From Alphaproteobacteria bacterium (GTDB lineage Bacteria > Pseudomonadota > Alphaproteobacteria > ATCC43930 > CGMCC-115725), in the NCBI GenBank assembly GCA_030040495.1, contig JASHTP010000418.1, positions 1 through 7,912 of the forward strand: a stretch of DNA of 7,912 bases, read 5' to 3'. A model generated the notes under the pieces. That model was not told the origin of the DNA, searched no databases, and worked only from the letters and a program-made list of their open reading frames with translations. Position numbers and translations under genes: made by a program. Positions 1 through 6,711 of the stretch are shown one piece after another (positions within the stretch are counted from its first letter, which is position 1; the number at the start of each line of letters is the position of its first letter).

Positions 1-1
1 C

Positions 2-916
2 GCGGTGCTGGCGGGCGCGGCGATCTCCTCGCTCTTCGTCATCGGCCACGACGCGGCGCACGGCGCCTATGCGGTGGGCCGGCGCCTCAACGCGCTCATC
101 GGCCGCATCGCCTTCCTGCCGGCGCTGCACAATTACAGCCTGTGGCAGGTGCAGCACAACCGGCTGCATCACCGCCTCGCCAACATGCGCGGCTTCAACT
201 CCTGGTCGCCCTTGACCAAGGCGGAGTACGACCGCCTGCCGGCCTGGCGGCGCGCGGTCGAGCGGCTCTATCGCAGCCCGCTCGGCTTCGCGCCTTACTA
301 TCTCGTCGAGCGCTGGTGGAAGGACAAGTTCTTCCCGCGCCGGTCGCGCGAGCGCCGTCCCGTCTTCTGGCTCGACTTCGCGCTGCTGGTGGGCTTCCTC
401 GCGGGCTTCCTGGCGCTGCTCGCGCTGGCCGGCCGCAGCTGGGGAGGCGGCGCGGCCGAAGCGGTGCTGCTCGGTTTCGCGCTGCCCTATCTCGTGTGGA
501 ACGCGCTCATGGGCGCCACCACCTATATGCAGCACACCCATCCCAGCGTCCCCTGGTTCGAGGCGCTCGCCGAGTGGCGCCGGCTCGGCGGCCAGGAAGA
601 GGTCAGCGTCCAGCTGCAGGTGCCGCGCTGGTACGGGCTCATCTCGCACCACATCATGGAGCACCCGGCGCACCACGTTCATCCGAAGATCCCGCTCTAC
701 CGCCTCGCCGCGGCGCAGCGCCGGCTCAACGAGCTGCTCGGCCCGCGCGCGGTGACGCAGCGCTTCACCCCCGGTTACCTGCTGTCGACCTTGGCGCGCT
801 GCAAGCTCTACGACTATCGGCGGCATTGCTGGCTCGACTTCGCCGGCCGCCCCACCACCGCCAGCGCGCTCCCGGCCGCGCCGGCGCAGGAAACCAAGGC
901 CGCCGCCGCGGCCTAG
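2..916 (+). CDS. Membrane fatty acid desaturase, 5'-truncated
   Basis: This is the 3' part of an integral-membrane di-iron fatty acid desaturase, which would introduce a double bond into acyl chains of membrane lipids. The frame is open at the left edge, so the true start and the first membrane segment lie outside the window. Counting from the GTG at base 5, the three histidine clusters are present: H15-D-A-A-H19, H51-N-R-L-H55-H56, and H215-H216 followed by H220-P-A-H223-H224. Two hydrophobic stretches, about residues 123-145 and 150-170, lie between the second and third clusters, the usual desaturase topology. The C-terminus is Ala/Pro-rich and probably disordered. The sequence looks closest to the omega-6/delta-12 type, but regioselectivity cannot be read from it. 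The gene converges on the acyl-CoA ligase; a shared lipid role is only suggestive. Confidence 0.87.
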   Translation, partial: AVLAGAAISSLFVIGHDAAHGAYAVGRRLNALIGRIAFLPALHNYSLWQVQHNRLHHRLANMRGFNSWSPLTKAEYDRLPAWRRAVERLYRSPLGFAPYYLVERWWKDKFFPRRSRERRPVFWLDFALLVGFLAGFLALLALAGRSWGGGAAEAVLLGFALPYLVWNALMGATTYMQHTHPSVPWFEALAEWRRLGGQEEVSVQLQVPRWYGLISHHIMEHPAHHVHPKIPLYRLAAAQRRLNELLGPRAVTQRFTPGYLLSTLARCKLYDYRRHCWLDFAGRPTTASALPAAPAQETKAAAAA

Positions 917-957
917 CGCAAAATCCCGCTTCAATGAGTCACCGGTATCCCCGACCC

Positions 958-973
958 TGTTTCCCGTGAAACA
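958..973. other. parS: parS-like ParB-binding palindrome
   Basis: The sequence is TGTTTCCCGTGAAACA. The canonical chromosomal parS site bound by ParB/Spo0J is TGTTTCACGTGAAACA, so 15 of 16 positions match; only position 7 differs (C for A). The right half-site is a perfect parS half. The site sits in the 84-base gap between two convergent stop codons and overlaps no gene. Allowing one mismatch, such a 16-mer is expected about 0.0001 times by chance in a window this size under even base composition. Function as a centromere is inferred. The firmicute Noc site (ATTTCCCGGGAAAT) is a poorer match at the outer and central positions. Confidence 0.7.
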
Positions 974-1000
974 TTCGGCAGCGGCCGGTGGAACCGCGCC

Positions 1001-2791
1001 TCACCTCTCGTAGAGCGCGAGCAGCGCGTCGCCATAGGCGTGGCGGATGGCGTGGCGCTTGATCTTGAGCGTCGGCGTCATCTGGCCGTTGGCGGTGGTG
1101 AAGGGCTCGGTGGCGAGGAGGAAGCGGCGCACGCGCTCGACCGGCGCGAGCTCGGCATTGACCCGCGCCACCGCCGCGCCGATCACGCGCTGCAGCTCGC
1201 CGTCCCGCGCCAGCGCGGCGAGGTCGGGCTTGATGCCGCGGCGCGCGGCGATGCCGTCGATGAGCTCGGGATGCGGCACGATGACGGCGACGAGATAGGG
1301 GCGGCGGTCGCCGAACACCATGGCCTGGCCGATCTCCGGCTGCAGGGTGAGATAGCCCTCGACGCGGGCCGGCGACAGCATCTCGCCGCCGGAATTCTTG
1401 ATGAAGTCGCGCTTGCGGTCGGTGATCCGGATATAGCCGTCGCCATCGAGCTCGCCGACATCGCCGGTGTGCAGCCAGCCATCGGCGAGCGCGCGCTGCG
1501 TCGCCTCGGGATCGTTCCAATAGCCCTTCATCACCAGCGCGCCGCGCACCAGGATCTCGCCATCCTCGGCGATCCGGACCTCGACGCCTTCGAGCGGCGG
1601 GCCGACGGTGTCGATCTTGATGCGCTTGGGCGGATTGGCGCTCACCACCGGCGAGGCCTCGGTCTGGCCGTAGCCCTGCAGCAGCCGCACGCCGAGGGCG
1701 AGGAAGAAGCGGCCGATCTCGGCGTTGAGCGGCGCGCCGCCCGAGACCATCGCCTTGAGCCTGCCGCCGAAGCGCCTTCGCACCTTGCGCCGCACCAGCA
1801 GCTCGGCGACGAGGTCGAGGAGCCGGTCGGCGAGGCTGAGGCTTTGCGGCGCATCGAGCCGCTTGCCGCCGAGACGGAGCGCCAGCTCGAACAGGCGGCG
1901 GCTCAAGCCGCTCTGCCGCTCCATGCCGCGCTGGATGCGCTGATGCATGGTCTCGTAGAGCCGCGGCACCGCGGTCATGATGGTCGGGCGCGCCTCCTGC
2001 ATGTTGGCGGCGAGCGTCTCGGCGCCCTCGGCGAAATAGATCTCGGCGCCGAGCGAGATCGGAAACATCATGCCCGCGGTGTGCTCGTAGGAATGCGACA
2101 GCGGCAGGAAGCAGAGGAAGACGTCGTCGCCGAGGCCGATCGTCTCGAGCAGGCGGAAGGCGCCGTAGCAATTGGCGAAGATGTTGGCATGCGTCGTCAT
2201 CACCCCTTTGGGCACGCCGCCGGTGCCGGAGGTGTAGATGAGGCAGGCGATGTCGTCGCGCCCGACCGCGGCGACCCAGGCGTCGACCTCGTCCGGCAGC
2301 GCGGCGCCGCGCGCCACCACGTCCTGCCAGAGATGGACCTCGGCATGGGAGAGCTGGCCGCGGGTCAGCGGCTCCATGGTGATGATGGCGCCGATGGTCG
2401 AGATCTGATCCGCCGCCGGCATCAGGCGAAGGGCGAGCGCGGCGGTCGAGACGATGACCGCCTTGGCGCCGCTGTTCGCCAGCACGTGGCGGTGATCCTC
2501 GGCGGTGTGGGTGGTATAGGCCGGCACGGTGACGGCGCCCGCCGCCATGATGGCGAGATCGGCGATCATCCATTCCGGCCGGTTCTCGGCGACGAGGCCG
2601 ACGCGGTCGCCGCGGCCGATGCCGAGGCCGCGCAAGCCCCGGGCGAGCGCGCGCACCTCGTCGGCGGCCGCGCGCCAGCTGATCGGGCGATAGGCGCCGT
2701 CGCGCTTCGCCCAGAGGAAGGGCCGATCCCCTTTCTGCGCCGCCCAGTCGAAGAACATGGCGGCGAGGTTGGGGCAGGTGTGGTAATCCAT
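1001..2791 (-). CDS. Long-chain fatty acid-CoA ligase (FAA1/FadD-type, AMP-binding)
   Basis: This enzyme adenylates a free fatty acid with ATP and transfers the acyl group to coenzyme A, activating it for beta-oxidation or lipid synthesis. The 596-residue protein has the full ANL-superfamily motif set: the P-loop YTSGTGGVPKG (186-196), the SGGAPL segment (350-355), GYGQTE (373-378), TGD (442-444), the hinge region DRKRD (458-462), and a C-terminal NGQMTPTLKIKR (568-579). In that last motif K576 aligns with the catalytic lysine of the family. Length and the SGGAPL/GYGQTE pattern fit the FAA1-like long-chain group better than short-chain synthetases. No signal peptide or membrane segment is seen, so the protein is cytosolic or peripheral. 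The ATG is supported by GGGAGAG just upstream (2793-2799, minus strand). The gene is divergent from the peptidase and convergent with the desaturase. Substrate chain length is not visible in the sequence. Confidence 0.93.
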   Translation of the reverse strand: MDYHTCPNLAAMFFDWAAQKGDRPFLWAKRDGAYRPISWRAAADEVRALARGLRGLGIGRGDRVGLVAENRPEWMIADLAIMAAGAVTVPAYTTHTAEDHRHVLANSGAKAVIVSTAALALRLMPAADQISTIGAIITMEPLTRGQLSHAEVHLWQDVVARGAALPDEVDAWVAAVGRDDIACLIYTSGTGGVPKGVMTTHANIFANCYGAFRLLETIGLGDDVFLCFLPLSHSYEHTAGMMFPISLGAEIYFAEGAETLAANMQEARPTIMTAVPRLYETMHQRIQRGMERQSGLSRRLFELALRLGGKRLDAPQSLSLADRLLDLVAELLVRRKVRRRFGGRLKAMVSGGAPLNAEIGRFFLALGVRLLQGYGQTEASPVVSANPPKRIKIDTVGPPLEGVEVRIAEDGEILVRGALVMKGYWNDPEATQRALADGWLHTGDVGELDGDGYIRITDRKRDFIKNSGGEMLSPARVEGYLTLQPEIGQAMVFGDRRPYLVAVIVPHPELIDGIAARRGIKPDLAALARDGELQRVIGAAVARVNAELAPVERVRRFLLATEPFTTANGQMTPTLKIKRHAIRHAYGDALLALYER

Positions 2792-2934
2792 GCCTCTCCC
2801 TGCTCCGGCGTCGTGTGGCGCCCGGGGCGCCGGTTGCTGCTGTTGTACGGGGTTTGCCGCCCGGGCGGAATAGCCGGTTGGCGGGGCCGCGTCGGCGGCC
2901 CATATGCTGGGGCGGACCCCGCGAGGAGAGAGCG
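2792..2934. promoter_or_regulatory. Divergent promoter region with two GC palindromes
   Basis: This 143-base spacer lies between the start of the acyl-CoA ligase (-) and the start of oligoendopeptidase F (+), so both promoters probably lie here. It contains a perfect hairpin-forming repeat, GGCGCC-CGG-GGCGCC (2817-2831), and a perfect 12-base palindrome, CCGCCCGGGCGG (2857-2868). A weak sigma70-like pair for the peptidase is TTGGCG (2878-2883), 17 bases, then CATATG (2901-2906). The -10 match is poor, so the promoter call is tentative. No clear -35/-10 pair was found for the ligase. Confidence 0.4.
2923..2930 (+). promoter_or_regulatory. Ribosome binding site of oligoendopeptidase F
   Basis: GAGGAGAG lies 4 bases before the first of two tandem ATG codons (2935 and 2938). 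The open frame runs further upstream without another good ribosome site, so this motif decides the start. Either ATG is possible; the first gives 602 residues. Confidence 0.75.
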
Positions 2935-4743
2935 ATGATGTCGCAGCCTGCCGAACGAGACGCCGCCACGCCGGAGCGCGCGCTCGGGCCGCTGCCGGAA
3001 TGGAACCTCGCCGATCTCTATCCCGGCCGCGACAGCGCCGAGCTGAAGCGCGACCTCGACGAGAGCGAGGCCGAGGCCGGCCGGTTCCGCGAGCGCTACG
3101 AGGGCAAGCTCGCGGGACTGTCAGGCGCGGCGCTGGGCGCCGCCGTGGCCGTCTATGAGCGCCTCCAGGAGACGCTCGGCCGCGTCATGAGCTACGCCTC
3201 GCTGGTCTATGCCGGCAACATGGAGGATGCCGAGATCGGCCGCTTCTTCCAGAACATGCAGGAGAAGGTGAACGCCATCGCCACCACCCTGCTGTTCTTC
3301 ACCCTCGAGCTCAACCGCATCGAGGAGGAGGCTCTCGGGGCGAAGCTCGAGGCGCCGGAGCTCAAGCGCTACGCGCCCTGGCTGCGCGACACCCGCGCCT
3401 TCCGGCCGCACCAGCTCGCCGACGACCTCGAAAAGCTGCTGCACGAGAAATACGTCGCCGGCCGCGCCGCCTGGACGCGGCTCTTCGACGAGACCTCGGC
3501 GGCGCTGCGCTTTTCCGTCGACGGCAAGGAATTGACCAGCGCCGAGGCGCTGCACCTGCTCTCCGAGCCCGACGCCGGCAAGCGCAAGCGCGCCGCCAAG
3601 GCGCTGGGCGAGGTCTTCGGCAAGAACGCACGGCTCTTCGCGCTCATCACCAACACGCTCGCCAAGGACAAGGAGATCGAGGATCGCTGGCGCAAGTTCG
3701 AGCGGCCGATCTCGTCGCGCAACCTCGCCAATTTCGTCGAGGACGAGGTGGTCGACGCGCTGATCTCCGCGGTGCGCGCCAGCTTCCCGCGTCTCTCGCA
3801 CCGCTATTACCGCCTCAAGGCCAGCTGGTTCGGCGTCGCGGCGCTGCCCTATTGGGACCGCAACGCGCCGCTGCCCGAGCAGGACGACCGGATCATTCCC
3901 TTTCCCGAGGCCGAGCGCACCGTGCTCGCCGCCTATGCCGCCTTCTCGCCGGAGCTCGCCGCCATCGGCCGGCGCTTCTTCGAGCGGCGCTGGATCGACG
4001 CGCCGGTGCGGCCGGGCAAGGCGCCGGGCGCGTTCGCCCATCCGACGGTGCCGAGCGCGCATCCCTATATCCTGCTCAACTATCTCGGCAAGACGCGCGA
4101 CGTCATGACGCTTGCCCACGAGCTCGGCCACGGCGTGCATCAGGTGCTGGCGGGGCCGCAGGGCCAGCTCATGGCGGACACGCCGCTGACCTTGGCCGAG
4201 ACCGCCTCGGTCTTCGGCGAGATGCTGACCTTCCGCGCGCTGCTGGCCGCCGAGACCGATCCCAGGCGGCGCAAGACCATGCTCGCCTCCAAGGTCGAGG
4301 ACATGCTCAACACGGTGGTGCGGCAGATCGCCTTCGTCGAGTTCGAGCGCCGCGTCCATGACGAGCGCCGCCAGGGCGAGCTCACCCCCGACCGCATCGG
4401 CGAGATCTGGATGAGCGTGCAGGGCGAGAGCCTGGGTCCGGCCATCACCTTCGAGGATGAGTACCGGCACTACTGGACCTACATCCCGCACTTCATCCAC
4501 ACGCCCTTCTATGTCTACGCCTACGCCTTCGGCGACTGCCTGGTGAACTCGCTCTACGCGGTCTATCAGGGCGCGGCGCCGGGCTTCGCCGAGAAATATC
4601 TCGACATGCTGCGCGCCGGCGGCAGCAAGCGCCACAAGGAGCTGCTGGCGCCCTTCGGTCTCGACGCGTCGGATCCGAGCTTCTGGCAGAAGGGCCTCTC
4701 GGTGATCGCCGGCTTCATCGACGAGCTCGAGGCGATGGGCTGA
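2935..4743 (+). CDS. pepF: Oligoendopeptidase F (M3B zinc metallopeptidase)
   Basis: This is a cytosolic zinc endopeptidase of the M3 family that cleaves short and medium peptides and helps recycle peptides. The 602-residue length is typical. The N-terminal region (about residues 1-190) is helical and charged, as in the oligopeptidase F N-domain; the catalytic domain covers about residues 200-590. The zinc motif is H395-E-L-G-H399 with E396 as catalytic base. The third ligand is E422 in LAETAS, 23 residues after the second histidine, as in thimet oligopeptidase relatives. The family's substrate-side segment HTPFYVYAYAFGD is at 522-534. All key residues are present. Two tandem ATGs follow a strong ribosome site; the first is taken as start. 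The next gene begins 2 bases after the stop, indicating co-transcription and coupled translation. Confidence 0.95.
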   Translation: MMSQPAERDAATPERALGPLPEWNLADLYPGRDSAELKRDLDESEAEAGRFRERYEGKLAGLSGAALGAAVAVYERLQETLGRVMSYASLVYAGNMEDAEIGRFFQNMQEKVNAIATTLLFFTLELNRIEEEALGAKLEAPELKRYAPWLRDTRAFRPHQLADDLEKLLHEKYVAGRAAWTRLFDETSAALRFSVDGKELTSAEALHLLSEPDAGKRKRAAKALGEVFGKNARLFALITNTLAKDKEIEDRWRKFERPISSRNLANFVEDEVVDALISAVRASFPRLSHRYYRLKASWFGVAALPYWDRNAPLPEQDDRIIPFPEAERTVLAAYAAFSPELAAIGRRFFERRWIDAPVRPGKAPGAFAHPTVPSAHPYILLNYLGKTRDVMTLAHELGHGVHQVLAGPQGQLMADTPLTLAETASVFGEMLTFRALLAAETDPRRRKTMLASKVEDMLNTVVRQIAFVEFERRVHDERRQGELTPDRIGEIWMSVQGESLGPAITFEDEYRHYWTYIPHFIHTPFYVYAYAFGDCLVNSLYAVYQGAAPGFAEKYLDMLRAGGSKRHKELLAPFGLDASDPSFWQKGLSVIAGFIDELEAMG

Positions 4744-4745
4744 CC

Positions 4746-6104
4746 GTGGCCGACGGCGACAATCTCTCCGGGCGCGTCCGCCGCTACGCCCGCGTCTCGA
4801 CGGCGATGGGCGGGCTGGCTGCGCGGCTTGCCGGCGAGCGCTATCTCGGCTTGCCGCTCGACCGCGCGCGGCACGCTTCCGACCTCAAGGCGGCGCTGGG
4901 CGGCATCAAGGGGCCGCTGATGAAGGTGGCGCAGCTTCTCGCCACCATCCCGGATGCGCTGCCCAAGGAATATGCCGGCGAGCTCGCCTCGCTGCAGGCG
5001 AACGCGCCGCCGATGGGCTGGGCCTTCGTGCGCCGGCGCATGCAGGCGGAGCTGGGGCCCGACTGGCAGCGCAAGTTCCGCAGCTTCGAGCACGGGGCGG
5101 CGCACGCCGCCTCGCTCGGCCAGGTGCATCGCGCCACCTCGCTCGACGGCAGAGCGCTCGCCTGCAAGCTGCAATATCCCGACATGGCCTCGGCGGTGGA
5201 GGCGGACCTGCGGCAGCTGAAGCTGGTCATGTCGATCTATGAGCGCTACGACCGGGCCATCACCACCGAGGAGATCCACGCCGAGATCGCCGAGCGGCTG
5301 CGCGAGGAGCTCGACTACAAGCGCGAGGCGGCGCATATGCGGCTCTACCGCCTGATGCTCGCGGACGAGGCGGAGATCGCGGTGCCGGAGCCGGTGCCCG
5401 AACTCTCGACGGCGCGGCTCCTCACCATGAGCTGGCTCGACGGCGCGCCCTTCCTCGAAGCGGCGAAGGCGCCGGCGCCGCGGCGCAACGCCATCGCCCG
5501 CAACATGTTCCGCGCCTGGTACGTGCCCTTCTACTATTACGGCGTCATCCACGGCGACCCGCATCTCGGCAACTACACCATCCGCGCCGACGCCGGCGTC
5601 AACCTGCTGGATTTCGGCTGCATCCGCGTCTTTCCCGCGAAGTTCGTCGCCGGCGTCATCGACCTCTATCACGCGCTCGACCGCGGCGACGAGGCGCTCG
5701 CCATCCACGCCTACGAGAGCTGGGGCTTCCACGACCTCACGCGCGAGATGATCGCGGTGCTGAACCGCTGGGCGCATTTCCTCTATGCGCCGCTGCTCGA
5801 CGACCGCAGGCGCCGCATCCAGGAGAAGGAAGGCGCCTATGGCCGCGACGTCGCCGAAGAGGTGCATCGCGACATCCGCCGCCTCGGCGGGGTCACGCCG
5901 CCGCGCGAGTTCGTCTTCATGGACCGCGCCGCGATCGGCCTGGGCTCGGTGTTCATGCATCTCAAAGCCGAGATCAACTGGCACCGGCTGTTCCACGAGC
6001 TGATCGAGGATTTCGACGCGGCGGAGCTGGCCAAGCGGCAGAAGCAGGCGCTGCACAAGGCTGGAGTGCCGGGGGAGACGCCGCGCCGGGGCGCGCGCGG
6101 GTGA
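4746..6104 (+). CDS. ABC1/UbiB-family atypical kinase-like protein (AarF/COQ8 type)
   Basis: This is a member of the ABC1/UbiB/COQ8 family, ATP-binding proteins with a protein-kinase-like fold; known members support ubiquinone biosynthesis or isoprenoid lipid handling at membranes. From the GTG start the 452-residue protein shows the family landmarks: a KxGQ-like motif written K60-V-A-Q63, an alanine-rich loop H120-A-A-S-L-G-Q-V, a VAVK-like lysine K141 in ACKLQYP, the ExD motif E188-L-D190, a catalytic-loop HGDPHLGN (269-276), and DFG (289-291). Two departures stand out: alanine for glycine in KxGQ, and histidine for the first alanine of the AAAS loop. There is no C-terminal hydrophobic hairpin like that of classical UbiB; the tail is basic and soluble-looking. 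It is therefore more likely a paralog than the main ubiquinone UbiB. The GTG lies 2 bases after the pepF stop, with a weak GAGGCG upstream. Confidence 0.9.
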   Translation: MADGDNLSGRVRRYARVSTAMGGLAARLAGERYLGLPLDRARHASDLKAALGGIKGPLMKVAQLLATIPDALPKEYAGELASLQANAPPMGWAFVRRRMQAELGPDWQRKFRSFEHGAAHAASLGQVHRATSLDGRALACKLQYPDMASAVEADLRQLKLVMSIYERYDRAITTEEIHAEIAERLREELDYKREAAHMRLYRLMLADEAEIAVPEPVPELSTARLLTMSWLDGAPFLEAAKAPAPRRNAIARNMFRAWYVPFYYYGVIHGDPHLGNYTIRADAGVNLLDFGCIRVFPAKFVAGVIDLYHALDRGDEALAIHAYESWGFHDLTREMIAVLNRWAHFLYAPLLDDRRRRIQEKEGAYGRDVAEEVHRDIRRLGGVTPPREFVFMDRAAIGLGSVFMHLKAEINWHRLFHELIEDFDAAELAKRQKQALHKAGVPGETPRRGARG

Positions 6105-6146
6105 GCCGCCGCCGCCGAGGGGTGCAGTGGTACCATCGGCGCCTGG

Positions 6147-6166
6147 GCTCTTTGACATCGTGAATG
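6147..6166 (+). promoter_or_regulatory. boxA-like rRNA-leader motif
   Basis: GCTCTTTGACATCGTGAATG closely resembles the boxA antitermination element of bacterial rRNA operons (core TGCTCTTTAACA in E. coli). The first 11 bases match that core apart from its leading T and one A-to-G change. No rRNA gene is in the window. The embedded TTGACA (6152-6157) has no credible -10 partner at 16-18 bases, so a promoter reading is less likely. Function here is inferred. Confidence 0.4.
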
Positions 6167-6178
6167 AACGGATGCGGG

Positions 6179-6248
6179 CGCCGCGGCTCACCCCAGCGGA
6201 TCACGGGGAAAAAGTTCCACTGGAGCACTCCGGTGGGAGCCCCCGGCG
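6179..6248 (+). ncRNA. Candidate structured RNA, three-way junction
   Basis: The sequence can fold into a closed three-way junction. The outer stem pairs CGCCG (6179-6183) with CGGCG (6244-6248). After a small internal loop, GGCTC (6185-6189) pairs with GAGCC (6237-6241). Inside are one short hairpin, CCCC (6191-6194) with GGGG (6205-6208), and one strong 8-pair hairpin, CCACTGGA (6217-6224) with TCCGGTGG (6229-6236), loop GCAC. The single non-Watson-Crick pair in the strong hairpin is U-G on the plus strand but A-C on the minus strand, which favours a plus-strand RNA. It lies between convergent genes, after a boxA-like motif. No known RNA family was recognised. The fold was found by eye only. 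Confidence 0.35.
6209..6236 (-). terminator. Possible intrinsic terminator of the AsnC-family gene
   Basis: Read on the minus strand, CCACCGGA-GTGC-TCCAGTGG (6236 down to 6217) forms a stem with one A-C mismatch, followed by AACTTTTT (6216 down to 6209). It starts 53 bases past the regulator's stop codon. The mismatch and the three bases before the T run weaken the call. The same hairpin also belongs to the candidate plus-strand structured RNA. Confidence 0.4.
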
Positions 6249-6288
6249 AGGAGAGACGCTAGCCCCGGCCGCTTGCTCCTGCCGCCCT

Positions 6289-6711
6289 TCATATCTTGTG
6301 CGTCGATAACAGCAGGCTCGTCTCGGAATTCGAGATCCCCTTGATGAGGCGGATGCGTTGCAGCGCCTGATCGAAGGCTTCGAGGCTATCCACGCCGAGT
6401 TCGACGACGACGTCCCAGCGGCCGTTGGTGGTGTGGAGCGCCTGGACCTCGGGGATGCCGCGCAGCGATTTGATCACCGCGGTGGCGTGTTCGCCGTCGA
6501 CCGCCACCATGGTGATGGCGCGCACGCGCTGCGGCTCGGCTTCCGGCTTCAGGCGCACGGTAAAGCCGCCGATCACCCCGTCCGCGATCAGCCGGTCGAT
6601 GCGGTTCTGCACCGTGCCGCGCGAGACGTTGAGGAGCTGCGCCAGGGTGGCCACCGGCAGCCGGGCGTTGTCGCGCAACAACGCGATCAGCCGCCGATCG
6701 GTGTCGTCCAT
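6289..6711 (-). CDS. Lrp/AsnC-family transcriptional regulator
   Basis: This is a DNA-binding regulator of the feast/famine (Lrp/AsnC) family, which senses amino acids and often controls a divergent amino-acid catabolic gene. The 140-residue protein has the standard layout. The N-terminal winged helix-turn-helix covers about residues 1-50, with the recognition helix around LLNVSRGTVQNRIDRL. A RAM effector-binding domain covers about 62-137; its effector-loop residues G97 and D100 are in TTNGRWD, and ETSLLLSTHK ends the fold. The ATG is preceded by AAGGCAG on the minus strand. The start is 162 bases from the start of the divergent guanidino hydrolase, so arginine, ornithine or a related amino acid is the likely effector by analogy with PutR- and BkdR-type regulators. 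The ligand itself cannot be read from the sequence. Confidence 0.95.
   Translation of the reverse strand: MDDTDRRLIALLRDNARLPVATLAQLLNVSRGTVQNRIDRLIADGVIGGFTVRLKPEAEPQRVRAITMVAVDGEHATAVIKSLRGIPEVQALHTTNGRWDVVVELGVDSLEAFDQALQRIRLIKGISNSETSLLLSTHKI

Noticed and set aside
958..973. Noc nucleoid-occlusion site instead of parS
   Set aside because: The outer bases TG/CA and the T at position 10 fit parS. Noc is known from Firmicutes, which does not suit this high-GC, proteobacterial-looking sequence.
981..997. Hairpin CGGT-GGA-ACCG as a terminator between the desaturase and the ligase
   Set aside because: The stem is only 4 pairs and there is no T run on either strand.
939..2969. Very long open frame (676 codons) overlapping the acyl-CoA ligase in another minus frame
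   Set aside because: Its translation is Arg/Ala/Pro-rich low-complexity sequence with no family motifs. It shadows a gene with complete catalytic motifs in high-GC DNA.
4566..6191. 541-codon minus-strand open frame opposite the ABC1/UbiB gene
   Set aside because: The composition is typical of an antisense shadow, and the plus frame carries all ABC1 motifs. No ribosome site or domain supports it.
6179..6248. Hammerhead ribozyme as an explanation for the three-way junction
   Set aside because: The conserved CUGAUGA and GAAA core elements are not in the expected junction positions.
6127..6309. 60-codon plus-strand open frame in the convergent gap
   Set aside because: No ribosome site and no recognisable domain. 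It runs through the structured-RNA candidate and into the 3' end of the regulator.
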